A stretch of DNA of 6,939 nt from Desulfosporosinus sp. UBA4726 (lineage in GTDB: Bacteria > Bacillota > Desulfitobacteriia > Desulfitobacteriales > Desulfitobacteriaceae): NCBI GenBank assembly GCA_002404215.1, contig DHJG01000198.1, positions 1,950 to 8,888 of the forward strand. The letters are read 5' to 3'. A model generated the notes under the pieces. That model was given only the letters and a program-made list of their open reading frames with translations. It was not told the DNA's origin and made no database searches. Shown piece by piece: positions 1 to 5,521 of the stretch; positions within the stretch are counted from its first letter, which is position 1; each line of letters starts with the position of its first letter. Position numbers and translations under genes: made by a program.

Positions 1-147
1 CTAACCAATACATTCAAAACGCTTGAGATATCAACTATCGAACGTGAAAATGGTGCTGTGCTTTGTATGAAAGCTGAACTAACGGCGTTTAATGGTAGGA
101 TTAGATCATTCCAATTTGCCTTATTTGATACGAGAAAATCTAGATAA
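1..147 (+). CDS. C-terminal end of an unrecognised protein (5' end outside window)
   Basis: Frame 1 is open from the first base to a TAA at 145-147, giving the last 48 residues of a protein that begins upstream of the window. The fragment alternates hydrophobic and polar residues (for example CMKAELTAFNGRIRSFQFAL), which suggests beta strands, and ends in a basic tail, DTRKSR. I do not recognise the family; a hot-dog thioesterase-like strand pattern crossed my mind, but the fragment is too short to argue it. It stops only 36 bases before the rpoA start with no terminator between, so the two genes are probably co-transcribed. The reading frame is supported by its being open to the edge and by the close spacing; no function is assigned. 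Confidence 0.55.
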   Translation, partial: LTNTFKTLEISTIERENGAVLCMKAELTAFNGRIRSFQFALFDTRKSR

Positions 148-183
148 AAGAAAAACAAATGCAAGAAAGATGGTGTCCTACCT

Positions 184-1128
184 ATGTTGGAAATTGAAAA
201 ATCCAGAATGGAGTGTATAGAACGTTCCGAAGACGACTCCTATGCAAAATTTGTCGTTGAGCCTCTTGAAAGGGGATATGGGACTACCTTGGGGAATTCT
301 CTTAGGCGTATCCTATTATCTTCTCTTCCGGGATCAGCGGTAACATCGATCAAAATTGAAGGGGTACTCCATGAGTTCTCAACGATACCGGGAGTTTTAG
401 AAGACGTTACAGACATTATAATTAATTTAAAGTCCCTTGCTTTGAAAGGCTATACGGATGAACCTCGGGTAATTCGCTTGGAGTCTCAAGGCGGAGGGGT
501 AGTCACAGCAGCGGATATCATAACTGATCCAGACATTGAAATTTTGAACCCGGATTTGAAGATAGCGACATTAGATAATGATGGCCGACTATTTATGGAA
601 ATGACCGTGAGACGCGGTAAAGGATATATCTCCGGGGACAAAAATAAGACTCCAGATGATGTCATCGGGGTTATTCCCATTGACGCTATTTATGCGCCAA
701 TTTATAAAGTCAGCTATAATACAGAGGCTACTCGGGTTGGTCAAATCACAGACTATGACAAGTTAACCCTTGAGGTATGGTCAAATGGCAGTATTTCACC
801 AGAGGACGCTACTAGTGCGGCAGCAAAAATTCTGAGTGACCATTTGAGTCTATTTGTGGGACTTACTAATGAAATCAAGGATGTAGAGATTATGGTGGAA
901 AAAGAAGAGGACCCTAAGCTAAAATTTCTTAATATGACGATAGAGGACCTTAATTTATCCGTTCGTTCTTATAACTGCCTCAAAAGGGCAGGAATTAACT
1001 GGGTCAAAGACTTGACCCAGAAAACGAAAGAAGACATGATTAAAATGCGTAACCTTGGTAGTAAGTCGGTTGAAGAAGTGAAATTGAAGATTCAAGATTT
1101 AGGATTAGAGTTTAGGGTTGATGACTAA
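184..1128 (+). CDS. rpoA: DNA-directed RNA polymerase subunit alpha (stand-alone copy)
   Basis: The 314-residue product is a full-length alpha subunit, the usual length in Firmicutes. The N-terminal domain (about 1-228) carries the dimerisation and beta/beta-prime assembly signature ERGYGTTLGNSLRRILLSSL near residues 29-48. After a short acidic linker, the C-terminal domain (about 245-312) has the DNA-binding residues of two helix-hairpin-helix-like segments: R261, N264 and C265 in SVRSYNCLK, and G292, K294, S295 and E298 around NLGSKS. These match E. coli R265, N268, C269, G296, K298, S299 and E302. Differences from the usual Clostridial form include Trp273 and Ser293, the latter where Arg or Lys is usual. 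ATG 184 gives the standard MLEIEK start, but no good Shine-Dalgarno precedes it. rpoA normally lies between rpsD and rplQ; here neither neighbour is present and a terminator follows, so this may be a second alpha gene. Identity is certain; paralogue status is inferred. Confidence 0.97.
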   Translation: MLEIEKSRMECIERSEDDSYAKFVVEPLERGYGTTLGNSLRRILLSSLPGSAVTSIKIEGVLHEFSTIPGVLEDVTDIIINLKSLALKGYTDEPRVIRLESQGGGVVTAADIITDPDIEILNPDLKIATLDNDGRLFMEMTVRRGKGYISGDKNKTPDDVIGVIPIDAIYAPIYKVSYNTEATRVGQITDYDKLTLEVWSNGSISPEDATSAAAKILSDHLSLFVGLTNEIKDVEIMVEKEEDPKLKFLNMTIEDLNLSVRSYNCLKRAGINWVKDLTQKTKEDMIKMRNLGSKSVEEVKLKIQDLGLEFRVDD

Positions 1129-1181
1129 ACTACCAATCCAAATTAAAGATACAGAAGTTGGATCTCATTGAAGTAATATTT

Positions 1182-1218
1182 AGAAAAAGCCGGAGTTCAT
1201 AGAACTTCGGCTTTTTCT
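1182..1218. terminator. Intrinsic terminator between rpoA and the convergent small gene
   Basis: A 17-bp stem (1182-1198 with 1202-1218, one G-U pair) closes a 3-base loop, and the right arm contains a T-run. It ends the rpoA transcript. The A-run in the left arm gives a U-run on the opposite strand, so it can also stop the minus-strand gene at 1454-1299. The G-U pair on the plus strand becomes an A-C mismatch on the minus strand, so plus-strand termination should be stronger. Confidence 0.9.
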
Positions 1219-1298
1219 AAGATATATTATTAAGTTATGTTTTATCGTAGCGTTTTCTTTAGGACTTCATGATCAGAACATCGATGCGAGTATAAAGG

Positions 1299-1454
1299 CT
1301 ACCTAACTAATAGAACATAGTACACAATGTATAACCAACCTAACACCCCATGTATTAGAGCCCAAAGTATGGAGTGATTTGCAGTCCAAGATACGACTAC
1401 AGCAATAATATTACCGATACCAATACCTGCGCCAATACTAGAATTTTTGCTCAT
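1299..1454 (-). CDS. Small membrane protein, 51 residues
   Basis: ATG at 1454 (minus) opens a 51-residue frame ending at TAG 1301-1299. A clear Shine-Dalgarno AAGGAG (1469-1464) sits 9 bases upstream, which is the main reason to call it real. The protein starts with a short polar MSKNSS segment and a Gly-rich patch (GAGIGIG). It continues with one or two hydrophobic segments, about 15-25 (IIAVVVSW) and 29-49 (ILWALIHGVLGWLYIVYYVL), separated by TANHS. The motif HSILWAxIHGxxGWLYxxYY resembles, from memory, a family of very small uncharacterised membrane proteins in Clostridia and Bacilli. It should sit in the cytoplasmic membrane; function is unknown. It is convergent with rpoA and shares its terminator. 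A long, structured leader of uncertain use lies upstream. Confidence 0.8.
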   Translation of the reverse strand: MSKNSSIGAGIGIGNIIAVVVSWTANHSILWALIHGVLGWLYIVYYVLLVR

Positions 1455-1661
1455 AACAACTTACTCCTTTTCCCCTAATTATTTGGAGCTAATACCAAAA
1501 AGAGGATGACAAGGTTCAGCAAATTTAGTCCCTATCATTCCTGTTATGCTCTGAGTATAACACTATTCTGAACAAACGACCTATGCTTTTTTAGAAATTA
1601 TAAATCAAAGTACCCAGTAGGGTCCTTAGAAATAATGTATGAGTCATCAAGAATAATAAGA

Positions 1662-1732
1662 GGCTCCCCGCGTCCGGAGAGCCCTTTTATGCACAATGTC
1701 CCGTAGGCTTTAGTCTTGCCATTGAGACAAGA
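1662..1732 (-). other. Two hairpins in the intergenic stretch, better paired as minus-strand RNA
   Basis: One hairpin pairs 1662-1669 with 1676-1683 (8 bp, 6-base loop). The other pairs 1714-1720 with 1726-1732 (7 bp, 5-base loop). Each has one imperfect pair, which is a G-U wobble in minus-strand RNA but a C-A mismatch in plus-strand RNA, so a minus-strand transcript is the likelier structured molecule. They lie downstream of a minus-strand promoter at 1845-1818 and upstream of the small gene at 1454. They could be part of a long leader or a separate RNA. I could not match them to a known riboswitch or RNA family. Confidence 0.35.
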
Positions 1733-1738
1733 TTATCG

Positions 1739-1814
1739 AAAAAGCTCCCTCCGTTCATAAAGCGGAGGGATAATGAGAGTTTAACTACATGAAAAAGACG
1801 AAAACCGCCTTCGA
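1739..1814 (-). ncRNA. Candidate small RNA with its own promoter and terminator
   Basis: A sigma-A-like promoter on the minus strand (1845-1818) should start RNA near 1811. About 40 bases later a perfect 8-bp GC-rich stem (1770-1763 with 1753-1746, 9-base loop) is followed on the minus strand by GC and five Us, as in an intrinsic terminator. The enclosed RNA of roughly 70-75 bases has no open frame with a ribosome-binding site. An upstream stretch near 1814-1796 could form an imperfect hairpin. If termination is partial, RNA would read on through the hairpins at 1732-1662 towards the small gene at 1454, making this a leader rather than an independent RNA. It resembles no family I can name. 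Confidence 0.35.
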
Positions 1815-1817
1815 CAC

Positions 1818-1845
1818 ATTATACTATATTATCACATATTTGTAA
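1818..1845 (-). promoter_or_regulatory. Sigma-A-type promoter, minus strand
   Basis: On the minus strand a perfect -10 TATAAT (1823-1818) follows a -35-like TTACAA (1845-1840) at 16 bases, or ATTACA (1846-1841) at 17. The surroundings are AT-rich. It would drive the candidate RNA and possibly the 51-residue membrane protein gene downstream. Confidence 0.5.
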
Positions 1846-1928
1846 TGAAAATGGATGTTGGTAATTTCTGGAATGTCTTAACTTAGTTGTAAACTCAAGC
1901 TTAGAGGTGGCTTTTTATTAACTCCCCA

Positions 1929-1957
1929 TTGCAAAATAAGATGAATTATTGGATAAT
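1929..1957 (+). promoter_or_regulatory. Possible sigma-A promoter, plus strand
   Basis: TTGCAA (1929-1934) and GATAAT (1952-1957) are exactly 17 bases apart. Transcription from it would begin near 1964 and meet the hairpin at 1990-2020 within about 30 bases. It would yield either a tiny RNA or an attenuated leader for the acetyltransferase gene at 2071. Confidence 0.35.
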
Positions 1958-1989
1958 GTTGAAGCGTTGGGTAAAACCTAAATAAAGGT

Positions 1990-2020
1990 AAAGTTGCTCT
2001 CTGAACATAAGAGCAACTTT
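1990..2020 (+). terminator. Intrinsic terminator or attenuator upstream of the acetyltransferase gene
   Basis: A perfect 11-bp stem pairs 1990-2000 with 2010-2020 around a 9-base loop and runs into a T-rich tail (TTTATATTTAT). No gene of reasonable size ends just upstream on this strand, so it either insulates the acetyltransferase gene or attenuates a leader started near 1964. A -10-like TATAAT at 2041-2046 lies beyond it and could give the gene its own start with a leader of only about 18 bases. Confidence 0.75.
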
Positions 2021-2070
2021 TTATATTTATGTACAATACCTATAATATTGAGTGGGGAGAATGAATAAAT

Positions 2071-2652
2071 ATGTCCAAGTACTACATCCGTCACATGGAG
2101 CTGAATGAACTCAAAACTTTTTATGAACGAATTGTACGGGATTTTGCTCAGGGAGAATATTCACCGTATGAAATAATCTATCAACATCTTAAAAATGGTC
2201 TGCAAAAGGCACTGATCTTCTGTGAAGGAGAACGAGATCTAGCCTACTCAGTCTGTACGGATGACCATGACAATCACTATGTTCTTATTAGTCTATTAGC
2301 CGTCTTTAAGCAGGATAGGGGACAGGGTATTGGATCGGCTTTTATTAAACAACTGAGTCTCATGTATAAGAATAAGAAAGCACTTATCGTAGAAGTTGAA
2401 CGGCCAGACGAAGCCAAAACACAGGAGGAAGGTAACTCTCGCAGGCGACGCATTGAGTTTTATGAAAAAGCGGGGTTTTATCTAATTAAGGGAGTGGATT
2501 ATTCCATATGGGATATCCCAATGCATCTAATGGCACTACCTCTCGTCGCTCCCCAGGAAATAATAAATCAAGAGATCAGACGGTCTATGCGAGAACTGTA
2601 TCTCGATCTGATGGGGGAAGAGTTGATTCATAAGCTGCAGATTTCAAGTTAA
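2071..2652 (+). CDS. GNAT-family N-acetyltransferase
   Basis: The 193-residue protein fits the Gcn5-related N-acetyltransferase fold, which moves an acetyl group from acetyl-CoA to an amine. Motif A is clear: strand LLAVF (75-79) followed by the pyrophosphate-binding loop QDRGQGIGSA (81-90), with R83, G84, G86 and G88 matching the family R/QxxGxG/A pattern. Motif B appears as RRRIEFYEKAGF (125-136), typical of the acyl-CoA side. The C-terminal part (about 147-193) has a WDIPMHLMALPL strand, then a helix. The substrate cannot be read from sequence; a small molecule, a peptide or a protein N-terminus are all possible. ATG 2071 is chosen because GGGGAGA (2054-2060) lies 10 bases upstream; M9 at 2095 is a weaker alternative. 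It appears to be a single-gene unit between terminators at 1990-2020 and 2721-2754. Confidence 0.88.
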   Translation: MSKYYIRHMELNELKTFYERIVRDFAQGEYSPYEIIYQHLKNGLQKALIFCEGERDLAYSVCTDDHDNHYVLISLLAVFKQDRGQGIGSAFIKQLSLMYKNKKALIVEVERPDEAKTQEEGNSRRRRIEFYEKAGFYLIKGVDYSIWDIPMHLMALPLVAPQEIINQEIRRSMRELYLDLMGEELIHKLQISS

Positions 2653-2720
2653 CCTGTTCTCCTATTCATATAGACACTTAAAAGTGCTATAATTGAAAGA
2701 AGGACTCTTAGTAGAAATTT

Positions 2721-2754
2721 GAAAAGGCTACCACTTTGTGAAGGTAGTCTTTTC
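2721..2754. terminator. Bidirectional terminator between convergent genes
   Basis: A 12-bp stem pairs 2721-2732 with 2743-2754, including one G-U pair in plus-strand RNA, around a 10-base loop. The T-rich right arm stops the acetyltransferase transcript. The A-rich left arm gives a U-run for the minus-strand peptide gene at 2945-2829. It lies 68 bases past the acetyltransferase stop and 74 bases past the stop of the convergent gene. Confidence 0.75.
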
Positions 2755-2828
2755 CAGCTATAATTTATAATTTGCATAGCCTTTCATCGTCACCCATTCC
2801 GTACATAAGGAGATCCATCTTTCTTAAT

Positions 2829-2945
2829 TTACAATACAATTCCCATTGCGATCAGTAGAAGAATTATTAATACAACTGCAACGATTCCTGCACCGAAACT
2901 TTTTCCACAACCGCAAGCTGCTCCATCAAAGTTCTCAAATGCCAT
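2829..2945 (-). CDS. 38-residue Gly/Cys single-helix membrane peptide, YjcZ-like
   Basis: ATG at 2945 (minus) starts a 38-residue frame ending at TAA 2831-2829, with a strong Shine-Dalgarno AGGGAGG (2960-2954) 8 bases upstream. The product has a short N-terminal head (MAFENFDGAA), a CGCG motif with Cys11 and Cys13, a KSFGAG turn, and a single long hydrophobic helix from about residue 19 to the end. This layout resembles the very small YjcZ-type sporulation or spore-coat-associated membrane peptides of Firmicutes, which are also Gly-rich with one helix. The family link is by architecture only, and the Cys pair is not general in that family. It is transcribed away from the regulator gene at 3163 and shares a terminator with the acetyltransferase. 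Confidence 0.8.
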   Translation of the reverse strand: MAFENFDGAACGCGKSFGAGIVAVVLIILLLIAMGIVL

Positions 2946-3085
2946 TTGTAATTCCTCCCTTTCCAGTGATACTTAATAATATGAAAATGTAATATGGAAG
3001 AATATGGGGAGAGGATTGAACCTGCGTTTACCAAAGGAGATCTGCTTCGGACACTAAAATCTGAATATTAAAAAAGGTTTTCACA

Positions 3086-3103
3086 AATATTTCGCGAAGT
3101 ATT
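3086..3103. promoter_or_regulatory. 18-bp near-perfect palindrome, candidate operator
   Basis: AATATTTCGCGAAGTATT reads the same on both strands apart from one symmetric base pair (3090/3099), with a perfect TTCGCGAA core. It ends 59 bases before the regulator start. A weak promoter, TTTTCA (3078-3083) with TATTCT (3100-3105) at 16 bases, would place it between -35 and -10, a typical repressor position. A dimeric DNA-binding protein is the likely ligand; autoregulation by the downstream gene is an inference. Confidence 0.45.
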
Positions 3104-3162
3104 CTCCTAGATCCCCCTATTGATGACTGAACCAAAGAAGTCGATGAAAGAGGTGAACTTGT

Positions 3163-4302
3163 GTGCATTCCCTTAAACATCATATCCTCATATTAATGGT
3201 GGGGTCACTCGTTTTATTAGCGGCTAGCTTTCTCACGGGCATTGGCTGGTATATGAAAGATCGCATTGTAGCGGGTGCTATCCTTAAAGCGCAAACAGAT
3301 TTAGCTATATGTGCGGAAATTATTGATAAGACATATCCAGGATCGTGGTTAGTGCAAGATGGGAGCCTATATAAAGGACCTGCTAAAATTAGCCTCAATA
3401 ATAACTTAGTGGATCATTTATCCCGTTTAACGGGTGACACTGTGACCTTGTTTTTGTTTGAGACGCGAGTAGCAACTACTGTAAGTGGTTCAAACGGCGA
3501 ACGAGCGATAGGTACCAAGGTTGCTGACAATGTAGCTCAAACAGTACTGAAAAATGGTCAGACGTATGTGGGAGAGGCTAAAGTAGTCGAGCAGTGGTAC
3601 CAGACGGGTTATGTCCCATTACGAGCAGAAAGTGGTAACATTGTTGGAATGCTCTTTGTTGGAATTTCCCAAGCTTATGAGCAGGAAATTATTACTCGAT
3701 ATTTGACTACAATGGCCGAATTAGCCTTAGCCTTAACGATCTTGGTAGCTCTTCTAAGTTGGTTTTTCCTTCAGAAATTTATCATCAACCCCTTGCACAA
3801 TATCATGTTAGGAACTCGGGACGTAGCAACTGGACACCTTACCCAAAAGGTTAAGGTGTCCGGTGCCAAGGAAATTGAGGAGTTAGAGGATGCCTTTAAC
3901 CAAATGGTAGAGCAGATCCAATCCCTGACGGAAGAAATAAACGATGCAACCATTAGCAATTCGGAAAATGACTCCATTGAAAGTAGTGAGGCAACAACCG
4001 AGTTAACCGTTGAATCGACGATCGATACCGAGCAAGAGCCACCAGCTAAACAGGATGCTCCCTGGTGTATTGGAGAAGAGGTATTGCCGAAGGGCTTGAA
4101 CCAAGACACATTGGATCTAATAATTCAATATTTGCAAGCGACCCCACGTCCTCTCTCTGCAGAGAACGTCGCGGAAGGAGTTAAGCTGACGAGAGTCACC
4201 GTGCGTCGTTACCTCGAATTTCTTGAACAGCGCGGAGTATTAAAATCAGAACAGAAATACGGCACAGTAGGCCGTCCGGTTAAACTGTTTATCCCATTAT
4301 AA
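3163..4302 (+). CDS. Membrane one-component regulator: single Cache, HAMP, CitB/DcuR-type HTH
   Basis: The 379-residue protein has a transmembrane helix (about 8-30) and an extracytoplasmic single-Cache sensor (about 34-180). The Cache part holds VTLFLFETRVATTV, the GxRAIGTKV stretch and TYVGEAKVV, all typical of sCache_3 domains. A second helix (183-203), a HAMP domain (204-256) and an acidic Ser/Thr-rich linker (about 260-300) follow. The end (about 310-379) matches the DNA-binding tail of CitB/DcuR-type response regulators: RPLSAENVAEGVKLTRVTVR, a recognition helix to about 358, then YGTVGRP (366-372). No kinase, receiver or chemotaxis signalling domain is present, so signal and DNA binding appear joined in one membrane protein. 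GTG 3163 is chosen because AGAGGTGA (3149-3156) precedes it by 6 bases and an in-frame stop lies at 3154-3156. Ligand is unknown; this sensor class often binds small carboxylates. The next gene, an FNT channel, is a plausible target. Confidence 0.85.
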   Translation: MHSLKHHILILMVGSLVLLAASFLTGIGWYMKDRIVAGAILKAQTDLAICAEIIDKTYPGSWLVQDGSLYKGPAKISLNNNLVDHLSRLTGDTVTLFLFETRVATTVSGSNGERAIGTKVADNVAQTVLKNGQTYVGEAKVVEQWYQTGYVPLRAESGNIVGMLFVGISQAYEQEIITRYLTTMAELALALTILVALLSWFFLQKFIINPLHNIMLGTRDVATGHLTQKVKVSGAKEIEELEDAFNQMVEQIQSLTEEINDATISNSENDSIESSEATTELTVESTIDTEQEPPAKQDAPWCIGEEVLPKGLNQDTLDLIIQYLQATPRPLSAENVAEGVKLTRVTVRRYLEFLEQRGVLKSEQKYGTVGRPVKLFIPL

Positions 4303-4327
4303 AAGGCCCCCTTGGGGCCTTTTTTTT
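4301..4327 (+). terminator. Intrinsic terminator of the regulator gene
   Basis: A perfect 10-bp stem (4301-4310 with 4314-4323) with a 3-base loop leads into a run of eleven Ts interrupted only by the stem boundary. The stem starts within the TAA stop codon of the regulator, so the FNT gene downstream is not simply read through and should have its own promoter. Confidence 0.95.
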
Positions 4328-4401
4328 ATTTCCTGATTCTTATACCAGTTACATTTACTAAATAGTCTCAACATTTTAATTATTTACATTATGGTTTATT
4401 A

Positions 4402-4497
4402 ATGTCCGAAAGCGCGACAAGGCGCGTGATGAAAGATAAACTTAAATCACGAGCTGCTGGTCGCTCAGCAATACCTTTGTAAAGAAAGGGGGCATAT
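4402..4497 (+). other. Structured GC-rich patch in the regulator-FNT gap, function unknown
   Basis: The 307-base gap between the regulator and the FNT gene is AT-rich except here. Consecutive small hairpins can be drawn: CGTGAT with ATCACG (about 4425-4451), TGCTG with CAGCA (about 4456-4471), and CCTTT with AAAGG (about 4475-4489). A 26-codon frame (ATG 4402 to TAA 4482) covers the same bases but lacks a Shine-Dalgarno. The patch lies upstream of the TTGACA at 4521, so it would be in an FNT leader only if an earlier promoter exists. I could not match it to a known riboswitch. Confidence 0.3.
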
Positions 4498-4498
4498 C

Positions 4499-4550
4499 CT
4501 GAGTACTCAAAATTTGTGTCTTGACAGCTGAGTGTATTGCGAAATTTCTG
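4499..4550 (+). promoter_or_regulatory. FNT upstream control region: TTGACA, palindrome and repeats
   Basis: A consensus -35 TTGACA lies at 4521-4526, but the -10 position (about 4544-4549, ATTTCT) is poor, which fits an activator-dependent promoter. A perfect 10-bp palindrome TGAGTACTCA (4500-4509) is just upstream. CTGAGT occurs at 4499-4504 and again at 4529-4534, exactly 30 bp apart, so both copies face the same side of the helix. GCGAAAT (4539-4545) matches the core of the palindrome in front of the regulator gene. Confidence 0.4.
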
Positions 4551-4609
4551 CTTCAAAAAAAGGAGATCAATCCGAATCAGAACATTAATTAAAGTTGGGA
4601 GTGACGAAT

Positions 4610-5500
4610 TTGGAAACGAAAAATTATTCTACACCATCTGAAATTACTTATACTACTATAGAGACAGGCATAAAAAAAGCAGGTATGAAATATTCGAATC
4701 AGTTCATACTTGGAATTTTAGCTGGAGCCTATATCGCTTTTGCGGCCGAAGGGTCAAATATGGCAGCCTTTAATTTATTTGCAAAGCCAGAAACCTATGG
4801 TCTCGGGAAAGTACTAGCTGGCTCTATATTCGGAACAGGTCTCATGTTGGTTATATTAGCAGGCGGAGAATTGTTCACTGGAAACACTATGATTTTAGGC
4901 GGAGTTTTAGATGGAAAAATTAGATTTAGAGATATGCTTATAAATTGGTTCTTTGTTTATGGTGGGAATTTGGTTGGATCCGTATTGCTTGCCTATTTAA
5001 TGGTGCATTCTGGATTATTTAACAGTGGCGCAAATGTTCTGGGTGGGATAACCATCAAAATAGCAGCCTATAAAGTTGGTTTGCCCTTTATGTCTGCTTT
5101 CTATTTGGGAATAATGTGCAACATGTTAGTTTGTCTTGCGGTTTGGATGGCCTATGGTGCGAAGGACGTGGTAGGTAAAGTATTCGCAATTTTCTTCCCA
5201 ATATGGTTATTTATAACATCGGGTTTTGAGCATAGTGTCGCAAATATGTATTATATTCCAGCTGGAATATTAGCTAAAGCAAATCCTAGTTGGGTAGCTG
5301 AATCTCATCTTACACCAGCAGCTCTTGCAAACTTAAACTGGGGGACTTTTGTAACCAATAACTTAATTCCTGTAACCCTTGGAAACATTGTCGGGGGATC
5401 AGTTTTCGTGATCGGTATCTACTGGTTTGTTTATATTAAAAATGATACAAAAAAAGAATGTGTACCTGCAGATCAGTCTAGTAAAAATGCTGCTAGATAA
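4610..5500 (+). CDS. Formate/nitrite transporter (FNT) family channel
   Basis: The 296-residue product (TTG start) is an FNT channel, a pentameric six-helix inner-membrane protein carrying small monovalent anions such as formate, nitrite or hydrosulfide. Family marks are GAYIAFA (39-45), AGGELFTGN (84-92) with the pore-gating Thr90, CNMLVCLAVW (170-179), and GFEHSVANMYYIP (205-217) with the central His208; compare E. coli FocA Thr91 and His209. The charged tail after about 278 is cytoplasmic. TTG 4610 is chosen because GGGAG (4598-4602) is 7 bases upstream; GTG 4601 and TTG 4595 are in frame but poorly placed for a ribosome. No pyruvate formate-lyase, nitrite reductase or sulfite reductase gene lies in the window, so the anion is undecided. 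It has its own upstream control region and terminator, next to the membrane regulator. Confidence 0.92.
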   Translation: METKNYSTPSEITYTTIETGIKKAGMKYSNQFILGILAGAYIAFAAEGSNMAAFNLFAKPETYGLGKVLAGSIFGTGLMLVILAGGELFTGNTMILGGVLDGKIRFRDMLINWFFVYGGNLVGSVLLAYLMVHSGLFNSGANVLGGITIKIAAYKVGLPFMSAFYLGIMCNMLVCLAVWMAYGAKDVVGKVFAIFFPIWLFITSGFEHSVANMYYIPAGILAKANPSWVAESHLTPAALANLNWGTFVTNNLIPVTLGNIVGGSVFVIGIYWFVYIKNDTKKECVPADQSSKNAAR

Positions 5501-5521
5501 AATGGTGCAATCCAGTGAGTA

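Noticed and set aside
1941..1985. 14-codon frame (MNYWIMLKRW...) before the hairpin at 1990
   Set aside because: No properly spaced ribosome site, and the start lies inside the putative promoter spacer; leader-peptide status cannot be supported.
3003..3025. tRNA 3'-end-like sequence on the minus strand (GGTTCAATCC followed by TCTCCCCA)
   Set aside because: The T-loop pattern is present but the flanking T-stem bases do not pair, no matching acceptor 5' strand lies at tRNA distance, and no anticodon arm could be found.
3180..4109. Minus-strand open frames within the regulator gene, and similar ones within rpoA and the DUF2695-like gene
   Set aside because: They are antisense shadows of well-supported genes, without ribosome sites or recognisable domains.
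4402..4482. 26-codon plus-strand frame in the regulator-FNT gap
   Set aside because: No Shine-Dalgarno and no recognisable protein; the bases are better described as a structured patch.
4402..4500. Cyclic-di-GMP, THF, ZTP or fluoride riboswitch upstream of the FNT gene
   Set aside because: I compared the remembered conserved cores of these classes by eye and none matched in order or spacing.
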